A DNA stretch of 64,000 bases from NCBI GenBank assembly GCA_018304545.1, contig JAGVVZ010000001.1:95495-159494 (forward strand), read 5' to 3'. The position numbers and the translations under genes are program-made. Below the pieces are notes generated by a model. The model saw nothing but the letters and a program-made list of their open reading frames with translations, did no database searches and was not told where the DNA came from. Shown here in pieces: positions 52,421 through 59,682 of the stretch (the first letter of the stretch is position 1; each line of letters starts with the position of its first letter). This stretch comes from Candidatus Aenigmatarchaeota archaeon. GTDB taxonomy: Archaea; Aenigmatarchaeota; Aenigmatarchaeia; CG10238-14.

Positions 52421-52802
52421 TGTTCAACATCCTTACCTGTTCAATCATATTACGTGTTGCTGGCATGTCGACCACTACAGTTCCTTTATAAGGATCTTCC
52501 AAGAGGTTTAACAACTGCTCCTTAGATGTTTTAGTTGAATCATATACTATCTCTCCTTTTTCGCCTGCTCTACTCACCTTAGCTACGACTACACCATCTG
52601 TTTCAGAGTACATTTTAGCTATTCCTGGTCCGCAAGATGGACAATACATACCCTTTATATCAAGGACAAGATGGCGTGAATTTTCAGTATTTAAATCACT
52701 CGAGTCCGCAACGGCCTTGGTGGTTTTATTTGTAGAAGAAAATGCTAACACCAATATACCAACTATTGCCAGCAGAACAACTGCCAAAACTGTTTTATTC
52801 AT
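52413..52802 (-). CDS. MerP-like membrane-anchored HMA protein
   Basis: A signal anchor (VLAVVLLAIVGILVLAFSS) is followed by an HMA domain with KGMYCPSCGPGIAKMYSET (Cys54 and Cys57). This resembles MerP, which hands Hg(II) to MerT. The C-terminal part completes a ferredoxin-like fold. It is divergent from the CARF-wHTH regulator at 52936. AGAGGTGAA lies before the ATG. Confidence 0.82.
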   Translation of the reverse strand: MNKTVLAVVLLAIVGILVLAFSSTNKTTKAVADSSDLNTENSRHLVLDIKGMYCPSCGPGIAKMYSETDGVVVAKVSRAGEKGEIVYDSTKTSKEQLLNLLEDPYKGTVVVDMPATRNMIEQVRMLNND

Positions 52803-52935
52803 CTGTTCACCTCTGTATAATCTTTCTCTACCATAATTTCTCTTAAAAAATATTTATAATTAGCCTTTGATTGTTAAAACAAAATTTTGATAATAAAACA
52901 AAAATATTTAAAGTTAGCTATCTTTACTATTTGAT

Positions 52936-53580
52936 ATGAGCTATACTGTAATTGCTCCAGTTGGAGATAATTTGAAACACGCCTTCGTCGGAATGAAAGA
53001 ATTTCCTACTGAAAAATTCATGTTGATATCGCCATCTAATAAGTTGAAAAACGCACAAGATCTTAAAAATAAACTGGAAGAATTCACAATAAAATCTGAA
53101 ATTATACAAATTAATGACAATATTATGGAAGAAATGTTTAGAGTTTTTGGGAAAATATGCTCTTTGTATAAAAACGACGATTTACTAGTCAACATAGCAA
53201 CTGGTGACAGCATAAGCACTTGCGCTGCGCTTAGTGCCGCTTTTGCAAACGGTTTAAAGGCATTTGGTGTCATGGATAATAAAGTTATGTTACTACCGAT
53301 AATGAAACTGTCGTATTATAATGAATTAACCGAAAGCAAAATGAAAATACTTAGATGTCTAGATGCTGAAGATTACTTGTCTCTAAAAGAATTGAGCGAA
53401 AAAACGAAGATGTCCATATCACTTTTGTCTTACCACATAAATGGAAATTACAAACATAGGGGTCTGAAGGAATTTCGTCTTGTTGATATAAAAGAAAAAA
53501 AGAAAATATTGTTTGTGAAATTATCCAAGATGGGTTATATTCTACTTAAAGGATATATCAAACCAAATGACAAGAAATAG
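52936..53580 (+). CDS. CARF-like winged helix regulator (HFX_2341/Csa3-like)
   Basis: The first 130 residues look like a Rossmann-type CARF domain: TVIAPVGDNLKHAFVGMKE and LLVNIATGDSISTCAALSAA. The C-terminal 80 residues are a winged helix (YLSLKELSEKTKMSISLLSY). Such proteins regulate CRISPR loci in archaea or other genes. No CRISPR array or cas gene is present here. The divergent MerP/MerT-like genes are the likeliest targets. The ligand would be a cyclic nucleotide if the site is intact. Confidence 0.75.
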   Translation: MSYTVIAPVGDNLKHAFVGMKEFPTEKFMLISPSNKLKNAQDLKNKLEEFTIKSEIIQINDNIMEEMFRVFGKICSLYKNDDLLVNIATGDSISTCAALSAAFANGLKAFGVMDNKVMLLPIMKLSYYNELTESKMKILRCLDAEDYLSLKELSEKTKMSISLLSYHINGNYKHRGLKEFRLVDIKEKKKILFVKLSKMGYILLKGYIKPNDKK

Positions 53581-53701
53581 AAATTCGAATTAAACTAAAA
53601 CAATTTAGATGCTTGAGATTTAAAGTCTATAAAATTTTATATTTACAATTTTTGTAAATGTTTATAAACTTTTATAACTAAATACAATAAGGCAGATCCG
53701 A

Positions 53702-54232
53702 ATGAAAGAAAAATTAAAAATTTTTTATAAGGTTTTAAATTACAATATATCTATATTAAAAAGAGATTCGCACAAAAAAATTGCAATAGGGTCTTTTTTA
53801 CTTTCAATAGTTTTCTTTTCATTTTTATATGGACTGTTTAGGATACCACTTTTTAATATTGGTATTATAAGAATGAATCCTATCAATTTTACAGATATTT
53901 CCTATATTGTACTTTCTTCCTTAATTTTGGGCCTATTAATTCCTCTTTTAAAATATAAAACACATATTATTCCGACAAGCGGCAGTGTTGAAGGGTCGGG
54001 TGGTTTCTTTGCTGGAATAATTGGCGCTGTGTGTCCAGCATGTCAAGCATTAACTCTTGTTGGTTTTGGGTCTTCATTAGTTTTACCTCTAAATTTTCTA
54101 GTTCCATATACAAACTACATCAGATTATTTAGTTTAATGTTATTAGGAATTAGTTTTTATGTCACTGCTTATTCATTGTATGCAAAAACCTGTCCATATT
54201 GTATAATACCAAAAACGCGAAGAATAAAATAA
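53702..54232 (+). CDS. Membrane protein with CPAC motif (176 aa)
   Basis: Five hydrophobic segments are present. One carries GAVCPACQALTLVGFG and the C-terminus has KTCPYCIIPK, so two CxxC pairs face the membrane boundary. This suggests thiol or metal transfer, but no family is recognised. AGGCAGATCCGA precedes the ATG. The next gene follows after 42 bases. Confidence 0.6.
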   Translation: MKEKLKIFYKVLNYNISILKRDSHKKIAIGSFLLSIVFFSFLYGLFRIPLFNIGIIRMNPINFTDISYIVLSSLILGLLIPLLKYKTHIIPTSGSVEGSGGFFAGIIGAVCPACQALTLVGFGSSLVLPLNFLVPYTNYIRLFSLMLLGISFYVTAYSLYAKTCPYCIIPKTRRIK

Positions 54233-54274
54233 TTAACGGTGATAAGAAATTTTTATTGAAACGGGAGTGAATCA

Positions 54275-55018
54275 ATGAAAAAATCAAAAAAGAAAACTCA
54301 TGAAAAATATGTTCTATATGGATTCTTAGTTTTTGCTTTAGTAATTATTGCTATTGCAATATTCTCAACGTACAGGTTGTTATCATCTCAAAATAAACAA
54401 GTTGACAACTCTCCTAAAAAACCTTCTTTGATAAAAATGACCCCCTATGATAGAGAATTGGCAATAAAGTTCATGGATAAAAATAATGATGGTAAATGTG
54501 ATGTTTGTGGTATGCCTGTCGATATGTGTATATCTTCTGGACAATTACAATGCAATATGGATTCACGATCTACCATAGGCATACTTGGCTCTCAGCATAT
54601 ACACGCTGATTGGAAAGTTTATATAAATGGTGAACAGATAGATTTTTCTGATAAATCACATATGGACAGAATGAAAAAAGAATCGAGTGTAAGTAACTTC
54701 ATCCATGTGGACTCCGGAAACCCACTTCCAGAAAAAAATGGGGATGTTTTGCATATGCATGCTACTGGTGTGCCTTTATGGATATTTTTCGATAGTATTA
54801 ATATGGATCTAAGCAAAGATTGTTTAGTGTTGGATAATGGAAAAAAATTCTGTAATGATGATAAAAACACATTAAAATTTTATGTTAATGGGAAACCGGA
54901 TGATCAATATGAGAATTACGTGTTTAAAGGTTTAGACAAAATTTTAATTTCCTATGGTAATGAAACTGATTTAACACAGCAATTAAATTCAATTACAGAT
55001 TTTACTAAAAATCATTAA
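54275..55018 (+). CDS. Exported metal-binding protein with Cys and His motifs (247 aa)
   Basis: A signal anchor (VLYGFLVFALVIIAIAIFS) is followed by an EF-hand-like DKNNDGKCDVCGMPVDMC and two further Cys. A second domain contains GSQHIHADWKVYINGEQIDF and NGDVLHMHATGVPLWIFF, with HxH pairs suitable for Cu or Zn binding. The protein is outside the membrane. It is not a recognised enzyme. The neighbours suggest metal binding or sensing. Confidence 0.6.
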   Translation: MKKSKKKTHEKYVLYGFLVFALVIIAIAIFSTYRLLSSQNKQVDNSPKKPSLIKMTPYDRELAIKFMDKNNDGKCDVCGMPVDMCISSGQLQCNMDSRSTIGILGSQHIHADWKVYINGEQIDFSDKSHMDRMKKESSVSNFIHVDSGNPLPEKNGDVLHMHATGVPLWIFFDSINMDLSKDCLVLDNGKKFCNDDKNTLKFYVNGKPDDQYENYVFKGLDKILISYGNETDLTQQLNSITDFTKNH

Positions 55019-55082
55019 AAGTGTTGCATCTATGATATTAACAAAATATTAGAAAACCAAAAGAACATTCAATTAAACTAAT

Positions 55083-55211
55083 TTATGAAAGTGCTTTCAA
55101 AAGCAATTTTCTAGCCTCGGGTGTCAAATTTTTCTTTAATTTTTTGGTACAAATACAAATACAACAATCACAAGTTGGACACACACCACCAGTACAACAG
55201 GTATTTTCCAT
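55083..55211 (-). CDS. Metallothionein-like Cys-rich peptide (42 aa)
   Basis: Eight Cys lie within 17 residues (CCTGGVCPTCDCCICIC), followed by a basic helix (KKLKKNLTPEARKLLLKALS). This fits a soft-metal chelating peptide. A perfect GGAGGTGA precedes the ATG by six bases. It is divergent from the hxlR gene, sharing a 77-base promoter region. Confidence 0.7.
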   Translation of the reverse strand: MENTCCTGGVCPTCDCCICICTKKLKKNLTPEARKLLLKALS

Positions 55212-55288
55212 ATTTTTTCACCTCCAAACACTCAAATAGTTTCTTTTATATACTATTAATCAAAACAAAATATAAGGTGAACAGTTCC

Positions 55289-55651
55289 ATGATAGAAACT
55301 AGTTTCCGTGATGTAACTAACAATAAATGTAAAATGAGGGGTGATGGGTATTGCCCCAAACCGTTAGAGCAAATAGCTAGTTTTCTTTGCAAGAAGTGGA
55401 TATTAACTATAATAGTAACAATTGGGAATTTTGATGTTCTGAGATTCAATGACTTGCTTAGACGTATTGAAGGCATAACCCAAAAAACATTATCAGAAAG
55501 ACTTCAAGATCTTGAGAAACATAATTTAGTATCACGCAAAGCTTTCCCAGAGAAACCGCCACGTGTTGAATATTCGCTAACAATAAAAGGTAACAAATTA
55601 AAAGAAGCCATTTTACCTCTGTACGACTTCATAGAGTCAAAATCCCTATGA
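55289..55651 (+). CDS. HxlR-family transcription regulator
   Basis: The core reads CPKPLEQIASFLCKKWILTI and FNDLLRRIEGITQKTLSERL, a typical HxlR winged helix. Cys residues in KCKMRGDGYCPK and FLCKKW make redox or metal sensing plausible. The ATG at 55289 is preferred because GGTGA lies eight bases upstream; an earlier in-frame ATG exists at 55121. Codons 3-6 (GAAACTAGTTTC at 55295-55306) form a palindrome that is also found upstream of the hydrogenase operon. Confidence 0.85.
   Translation: MIETSFRDVTNNKCKMRGDGYCPKPLEQIASFLCKKWILTIIVTIGNFDVLRFNDLLRRIEGITQKTLSERLQDLEKHNLVSRKAFPEKPPRVEYSLTIKGNKLKEAILPLYDFIESKSL
55295..55306. promoter_or_regulatory. Palindrome GAAACTAGTTTC at the start of hxlR
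   Basis: The 12-base palindrome equals the core of that at 42685-42698. It lies inside the first codons, where a bound repressor could block transcription as a roadblock. Autoregulation by HxlR is inferred from position only. Confidence 0.4.
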
Positions 55652-55732
55652 ATTTTGTATGATATTAAAAATCGATAGTGTATAGTTGTTATAAAAAATA
55701 ACAAATACAAATAAACAACTAAGGGATCGAAT

Positions 55733-55891
55733 ATGGTAAAAGAAGAAATCAAAAATAATAAGAAATATTTTGTTTGTGAAGAATGTGGATTTGCATACAA
55801 AGAAAAAAAGTTAGCTGAAAAATGCCAAAATTGGTGCAAAGAACACAATAGTTGCAATATTGAAATCACAAAACATGCTGTCAAATTTTAA
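55733..55891 (+). CDS. Small Cys-rich zinc protein (52 aa)
   Basis: Five Cys are arranged as CEEC, then CQNWC, then SC, with a YKEKKLAEKC helix between. The pattern KxxCxxCGxxYxxxxxAxxC resembles small archaeal zinc proteins that accompany metal-resistance genes. The ATG follows GGGATCG. It lies just downstream of hxlR on the same strand and could be co-regulated. Confidence 0.65.
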   Translation: MVKEEIKNNKKYFVCEECGFAYKEKKLAEKCQNWCKEHNSCNIEITKHAVKF

Positions 55892-55946
55892 GTTGGTTCA
55901 ACATGCGAGAAGGATGGAAACAAAGTCCCAATAATTTGAAATTACA

Positions 55947-56031
55947 TGGACCAGAGGGGACTTGAACCCCTAGCCTCCATTACATCAATAAGCTTGCGGA
56001 GCTGGCGATCTAGCCATTGATCTACTGGCCC
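55947..56031 (-). tRNA. tRNA-Ala (anticodon CGC) with a 12-base intron in the anticodon stem
   Basis: The acceptor GGGCCAG/CTGGTCC has G3-U70, the alanine identity pair, and discriminator A. D stem GATC/GATC and T arm AGGGG-TTCAAGT-CCCCT fit. Removing 12 bases (55980-55991, TTATTGATGTAA on the minus strand, ambiguous by one) restores a perfect anticodon stem CCAGC/GCTGG and a 73-base tRNA. The insertion is after position 40, not at the usual 37/38. The loop is TCCGCAA, so position 33 is C instead of the nearly invariant U. It may be a real intron-bearing gene or one that is degenerating. Confidence 0.8.
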
Positions 56032-56105
56032 AGTTCAATATATGAATATATTTCAAGAAGTTTATAATATCGTGAAACATACTAATATTCGCTAGAGGTG
56101 AAAGA

Positions 56106-56873
56106 ATGAGAAAGATTTTAGCAACTTTTATAGTAGCTATGCTGGTATTATCAACACCAATACTAGCAGAAGAATTGGGAGAAGTAAAATCAGTAGATAC
56201 TGAAGTAAAGGCGATATTACATTTAGGAAAAGGATTAGCAATTTCAACCAGCGACCCTACGGATTTTAGTATAATAAAAGCCGGCGTGGGCAAAGTAGAA
56301 TTTAGAAGTGGCGGTGAAAACAAAGAACTAAAAACCGGTGTAATGTTTGTTGATGGAGAAAAATACAGAATAAGAAATGCGACACTAGAAGAAGGTACTT
56401 TATCAGCAAAATTATATCTGAACGCGACAGAAGTTGGCAGCTTCAGTGTTCTATCTACACAGAAAGGAGAACATGAAATATGGGTAGGAACGCTACAGCT
56501 AAATGGTAAAAATTACAACTTGTACATATTAGAACTGCCTAGAGAAATGAAATCAAAAGAACTCAGAGACAAAGTGGCAGAATACTGTAGAGAGCATGTA
56601 GAAGACGAAAATTGCAAAGAAAAAATACATGAATATTGTGAAAATAACCCAAAAGACAGCAGATGTGTTGCATTAACAAAAGCATTTTGCAGGGACAACA
56701 CTGACGATACAAGATGTAGACAAGAATTAAAAGCGTATTGTCAAAATAATCCAGACGCGGCAGAATGTTCAAAAATGCCAATGGTGAAAGCAAAAATGTT
56801 CTGTGAGCAAAATCCAGATGTACCAAGATGTAAAATTGCTAAAAGAGTAATGGAAAAAAGAGGTAGACAATAA
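56106..56873 (+). CDS. Exported protein with five C-x8-C repeats
   Basis: A signal peptide (ILATFIVAMLVLSTPILA) precedes a beta-rich domain to about residue 145. Residues 160-245 then hold five C-x8-C units: Cys 161/170, 178/187, 195/204, 212/221 and 233/242, with a 17-residue period except for the last. Each looks like a helical hairpin closed by a disulfide. The function is unknown, but an adhesion or envelope role is possible. The next gene overlaps its stop. Confidence 0.65.
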   Translation: MRKILATFIVAMLVLSTPILAEELGEVKSVDTEVKAILHLGKGLAISTSDPTDFSIIKAGVGKVEFRSGGENKELKTGVMFVDGEKYRIRNATLEEGTLSAKLYLNATEVGSFSVLSTQKGEHEIWVGTLQLNGKNYNLYILELPREMKSKELRDKVAEYCREHVEDENCKEKIHEYCENNPKDSRCVALTKAFCRDNTDDTRCRQELKAYCQNNPDAAECSKMPMVKAKMFCEQNPDVPRCKIAKRVMEKRGRQ

Positions 56874-57088
56874 TGGATACTAAAATTGCTATATTGGCGG
56901 TTGTCTTAGTTATAGCAGTTGGTATAGGCTTTTATCTCAGAAACCCACAGCAAATAACACCTAAAACTACAGTTCAACAAACAGCAGGTTTAGAAGAAAG
57001 GGCAGACCAAATACTAGAAGATGAGTTAACAAGTGTCTTAGAAACTCAAGATATAGAAAATTTGGAAAATGCACTCTTGGTAGAATAG
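56873..57088 (+). CDS. Membrane-anchored small protein, unknown (71 aa)
   Basis: One N-terminal membrane helix (IAILAVVLVIAVGIGFYL) is followed by a Thr/Gln-rich stretch and an acidic helix (LEERADQILEDELTSVLETQ). It overlaps the previous gene by one base, so the two are surely co-translated. I do not recognise a family. Confidence 0.6.
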   Translation: MDTKIAILAVVLVIAVGIGFYLRNPQQITPKTTVQQTAGLEERADQILEDELTSVLETQDIENLENALLVE

Positions 57089-57181
57089 AACTTTTCTTTT
57101 TTTATTTATTTTTGTTTAGAACTCCATTACGAAACTATTGATTTATTAAAGTTTAAGAAGGTTCTGATTCAAAATTATACT

Positions 57182-58375
57182 ATGAGATTTATAATATTTC
57201 ATGGTGCGTTTGGAGATCCTCAAAGCAACTGGTTTCCAGAATTAAAAGAAAAATTAGAAGCTTTAGGACAAACTGTATTTGCACCACAGTTCCCTGCTGA
57301 TGATTGGAATGAAATAACCATATCAGGACCTCAAGTTAAACCAAAAAATCAAGGCTTGGAAAACTGGATAGAAACATTTGAAAAAAATGTGTTACCTCAA
57401 ATTAAAAAGAATGAGAAACTGTGTTTCATAGGCCACTCACTAGGTCCTTTATTTATACTACACGTAGTTGAAAGATTCAATATAAAATTGGATAGTGCTA
57501 TATTTGTTAGTCCATTTCTAGATAAACTTAATAAAAATTGGCAGATCGATCATGTAAATGATTCTTTCTACAAAACCAGTTTTAATTTCGAGAAACTCAG
57601 AAAATTAATCCCAGTTTCTTATGTATTATATTCTGAGAATGATCCTTATGTTGATAAAAATCATTCAATGCTGTTTGCGAAGGCTTTGGACAGCTCTCTT
57701 ATTTTCGTAAAAAAGGCAGGACACATGAACAGCGAAGTTAATCTGAACGAATTTCCTCTCGTTCTAGAGCTTTGCAAAACTCGTCTAGATCTTTCTTTAT
57801 ATCAAAAATATCTAGAGCATAGAGGAAAATTATATTCAATGGAATTTGTCAAAAACAAACCCCAAGGCATTATCACATTAGAGCCTAGCGAAATAATAGA
57901 TGAGGGTAATTTCCACTTTAAACACCTCCAGCATGAAGGTTTTTGCACATTCTTAACAAGACTCTCTTCTTGGGATCCAGAAGGCAGATATTATAAAGAC
58001 GCAAGAATAGCGGCTAAAAGAGTCAAAAATTTCATAAGAGTCTTTATAGTTGATAATATCGAAGATCTGAATCGAGATTTGATTTTAAAACAAATAAAGT
58101 TGGATTTAGAAGCAGATATTAAGGTTTATTTGTGTATGTTACGAGATGTTGAAAATTTTTTGTCAGAACCTGACTTTGGAATGTGGGATAAAGATTACGT
58201 ATGTACTGTAAGATTTAAAGAAAATACTGGAACAATGAAAGAGATAGAGCTAAACTCCACGAAAGAAATGATAGAAAACGCTCAACAATGGAAAAAGGAA
58301 ATACTAAAACGAGCAACAGAAATTCATAATATTGATCAAGATATCAGAAATTTCATTCAAACGCATTCAAATTGA
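57182..58375 (+). CDS. RBBP9-like serine hydrolase fused to an unknown C-terminal domain
   Basis: Residues 1-200 form an RBBP9/YdeN-type alpha/beta hydrolase. The nucleophile is Ser86 in FIGHSLGPL, the acid is Asp154 in SENDPYVD, and the base is His181 in KKAGHMNSE. Residues 200-397 form a second domain (FLTRLSSWDPEGRYYKDARI, then FIRVFIVDNIEDLNRDLIL) that I do not recognise. The fusion is unusual for a family of about 190 residues. Confidence 0.75.
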   Translation: MRFIIFHGAFGDPQSNWFPELKEKLEALGQTVFAPQFPADDWNEITISGPQVKPKNQGLENWIETFEKNVLPQIKKNEKLCFIGHSLGPLFILHVVERFNIKLDSAIFVSPFLDKLNKNWQIDHVNDSFYKTSFNFEKLRKLIPVSYVLYSENDPYVDKNHSMLFAKALDSSLIFVKKAGHMNSEVNLNEFPLVLELCKTRLDLSLYQKYLEHRGKLYSMEFVKNKPQGIITLEPSEIIDEGNFHFKHLQHEGFCTFLTRLSSWDPEGRYYKDARIAAKRVKNFIRVFIVDNIEDLNRDLILKQIKLDLEADIKVYLCMLRDVENFLSEPDFGMWDKDYVCTVRFKENTGTMKEIELNSTKEMIENAQQWKKEILKRATEIHNIDQDIRNFIQTHSN

Positions 58376-58448
58376 CTTTATATTCTTCATTTCCACTATT
58401 TCTCAATAGGTTTTTATTGTTACCAAAACAAAATATCAGAATACGAAT

Positions 58449-58585
58449 GGGCCCCTAGCTTACATGAACTCTAACTGGAGTCCATGGCTAAAAGTCTGGT
58501 TGGAGCACTCGGCTGATAAACCAGGCAGACACCGAGAGAAACAAAATTCCGGGAACGGTCGTGAGTTCAAATCTCACGGGGCCCA
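58449..58585 (+). tRNA. tRNA-Ile (anticodon GAT) with three introns
   Basis: Acceptor GGGCCCC/GGGGCCC, discriminator A, anticodon stem CTCGG/CCGAG with loop CTGATAA, and T arm GTGAG-TTCAAAT-CTCAC identify tRNA-Ile(GAU). Three insertions must be removed: about 31 bases in the D loop (58463-58493), 12 at the canonical 37/38 site (58519-58530) and 19 in the variable loop (58538-58556). The mature tRNA then has 75 bases, with D arm GCTTAGTCTGGTTGGAGC and variable loop AGGTC. Boundaries may shift by one or two bases. The last 19 bases are also the coding end of the neighbouring endonuclease. Confidence 0.9.
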
Positions 58586-59409
58586 TTATTCTCTAAACTT
58601 AAGGGATTAATAATATCATTTAGAATTAGTTTTCTTTGATTCAAATCCGTTTTTGGAGGGCAAAATCCGAATTTTTTCCATATTTCAAATTTAGTTATAT
58701 GATTTGGGTTGTGAGAACCTACTAATTGAAACCATTTATTAAGTTGTTTTTTACCTGAAATAAATAAACCATAGATAATCTTAGTATGATTGGTTCTCTT
58801 ATCTAAAGAAGTGAATTTCCCGTCAAAAAATTTAAAATTTAGTTCTGTTAAAATATTTTTTATTGAATTTATAAACGGTTTGCTGGCGACAGAACAAGAA
58901 ATTACTGGATAATAATGAGTGTTCTTATGTTTCTTTTTGAATGTTAAACTAAAATCTGTGTCAAAAATACCTCTTAAACATGATATTTTGACGCATAGTG
59001 GAGCAGTTTTTAAAATTTTAGGTATGTCGATTGTTTTTACTTTATTTCCTAGTGGCAAGTTTATAATTTTATGATAAAATGTTATAATAGCTTTTGATCT
59101 AAATTGAATACCATAAGTATTATCAGATAAATATTTAGCCTGAATTTTTAGATTAAAGAGTCTCAGTTTTAATGGAACTATAAAGCTATCATACCACTCT
59201 TTTTCATTTTCTGTGTGTCCAGAACATTTATAGAAATAATCGATTCCGTGGGGATTGTGAAATATATTCATTGAACCATCTCCCAAATGAATCCCTATAT
59301 CTTCAGCGAGTTCTGTAGTAAGTGTTGTAGGAAGAGTTATACCTTTCTTTAAATCTTTTCTACTAAATTCAATTTTTGATATATCAAAAACAATTTTTTT
59401 CACACACAT
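58567..59409 (-). CDS. LAGLIDADG homing endonuclease overlapping tRNA-Ile
   Basis: Two LAGLIDADG-type helices are present: LAEDIGIHLGDGSM near residue 35 and LRGIFDTDFSLTF near residue 151, a layout of single-chain endonucleases. The catalytic acidic residues are in GDG and DTD. The final codons (NNGPREI) are read from the 3' end of tRNA-Ile, so the gene sits exactly against that tRNA. It is free-standing rather than inside an intron. The ATG at 59409 is preferred; a GTG lies three bases before it. Confidence 0.85.
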   Translation of the reverse strand: MCVKKIVFDISKIEFSRKDLKKGITLPTTLTTELAEDIGIHLGDGSMNIFHNPHGIDYFYKCSGHTENEKEWYDSFIVPLKLRLFNLKIQAKYLSDNTYGIQFRSKAIITFYHKIINLPLGNKVKTIDIPKILKTAPLCVKISCLRGIFDTDFSLTFKKKHKNTHYYPVISCSVASKPFINSIKNILTELNFKFFDGKFTSLDKRTNHTKIIYGLFISGKKQLNKWFQLVGSHNPNHITKFEIWKKFGFCPPKTDLNQRKLILNDIINPLSLENNGPREI

Positions 59410-59483
59410 CACTAATTACTGTCAATATTACTTTATTTTTTTATATATTTATATTTTACTGTCATAAATACTGTATAGAGAAC

Positions 59484-59645
59484 ATGTCATTAGAAGGATC
59501 TTCAAAAATATTTAAACACACAAAAGCAAAAACATATTATATTACTATACCAGCTTCATTAGCAGATGACTCGTCCTTTCCATTTAAAGCTGGCGATAAA
59601 GTAAAAATAAAGATCAAAGATAGCAAACTTCTTATAGAAAAGTAG
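59484..59645 (+). CDS. AbrB-like small DNA-binding protein (53 aa)
   Basis: The segment KAKTYYITIPASLADDSSFP followed by KAGDKVKIKIKDSKLLIE matches an AbrB/SpoVT swapped hairpin. The ATG at 59484 is chosen since the domain begins there. It is divergent from the endonuclease gene, sharing a 74-base promoter region, and could regulate it. Confidence 0.7.
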   Translation: MSLEGSSKIFKHTKAKTYYITIPASLADDSSFPFKAGDKVKIKIKDSKLLIEK

Positions 59646-59682
59646 TTAAAAAATTATCATTGATTGGAATAGGTTGCTAAAA

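Noticed and set aside
52936..53580. Evidence for a CRISPR-Cas locus
   Set aside because: Only a CARF-type regulator is present; no repeat-spacer array and no cas gene was seen.
55947..56031. Reading this tRNA as tRNA-Arg(CCG)
   Set aside because: That needs the wrong register and loses the perfect CCAGC/GCTGG stem; the G3-U70 pair supports alanine.
58567..59409. The endonuclease as an intein or as encoded inside a tRNA intron
   Set aside because: It has its own start, overlaps only the tRNA 3' end and is on the opposite strand; no splicing blocks are seen.
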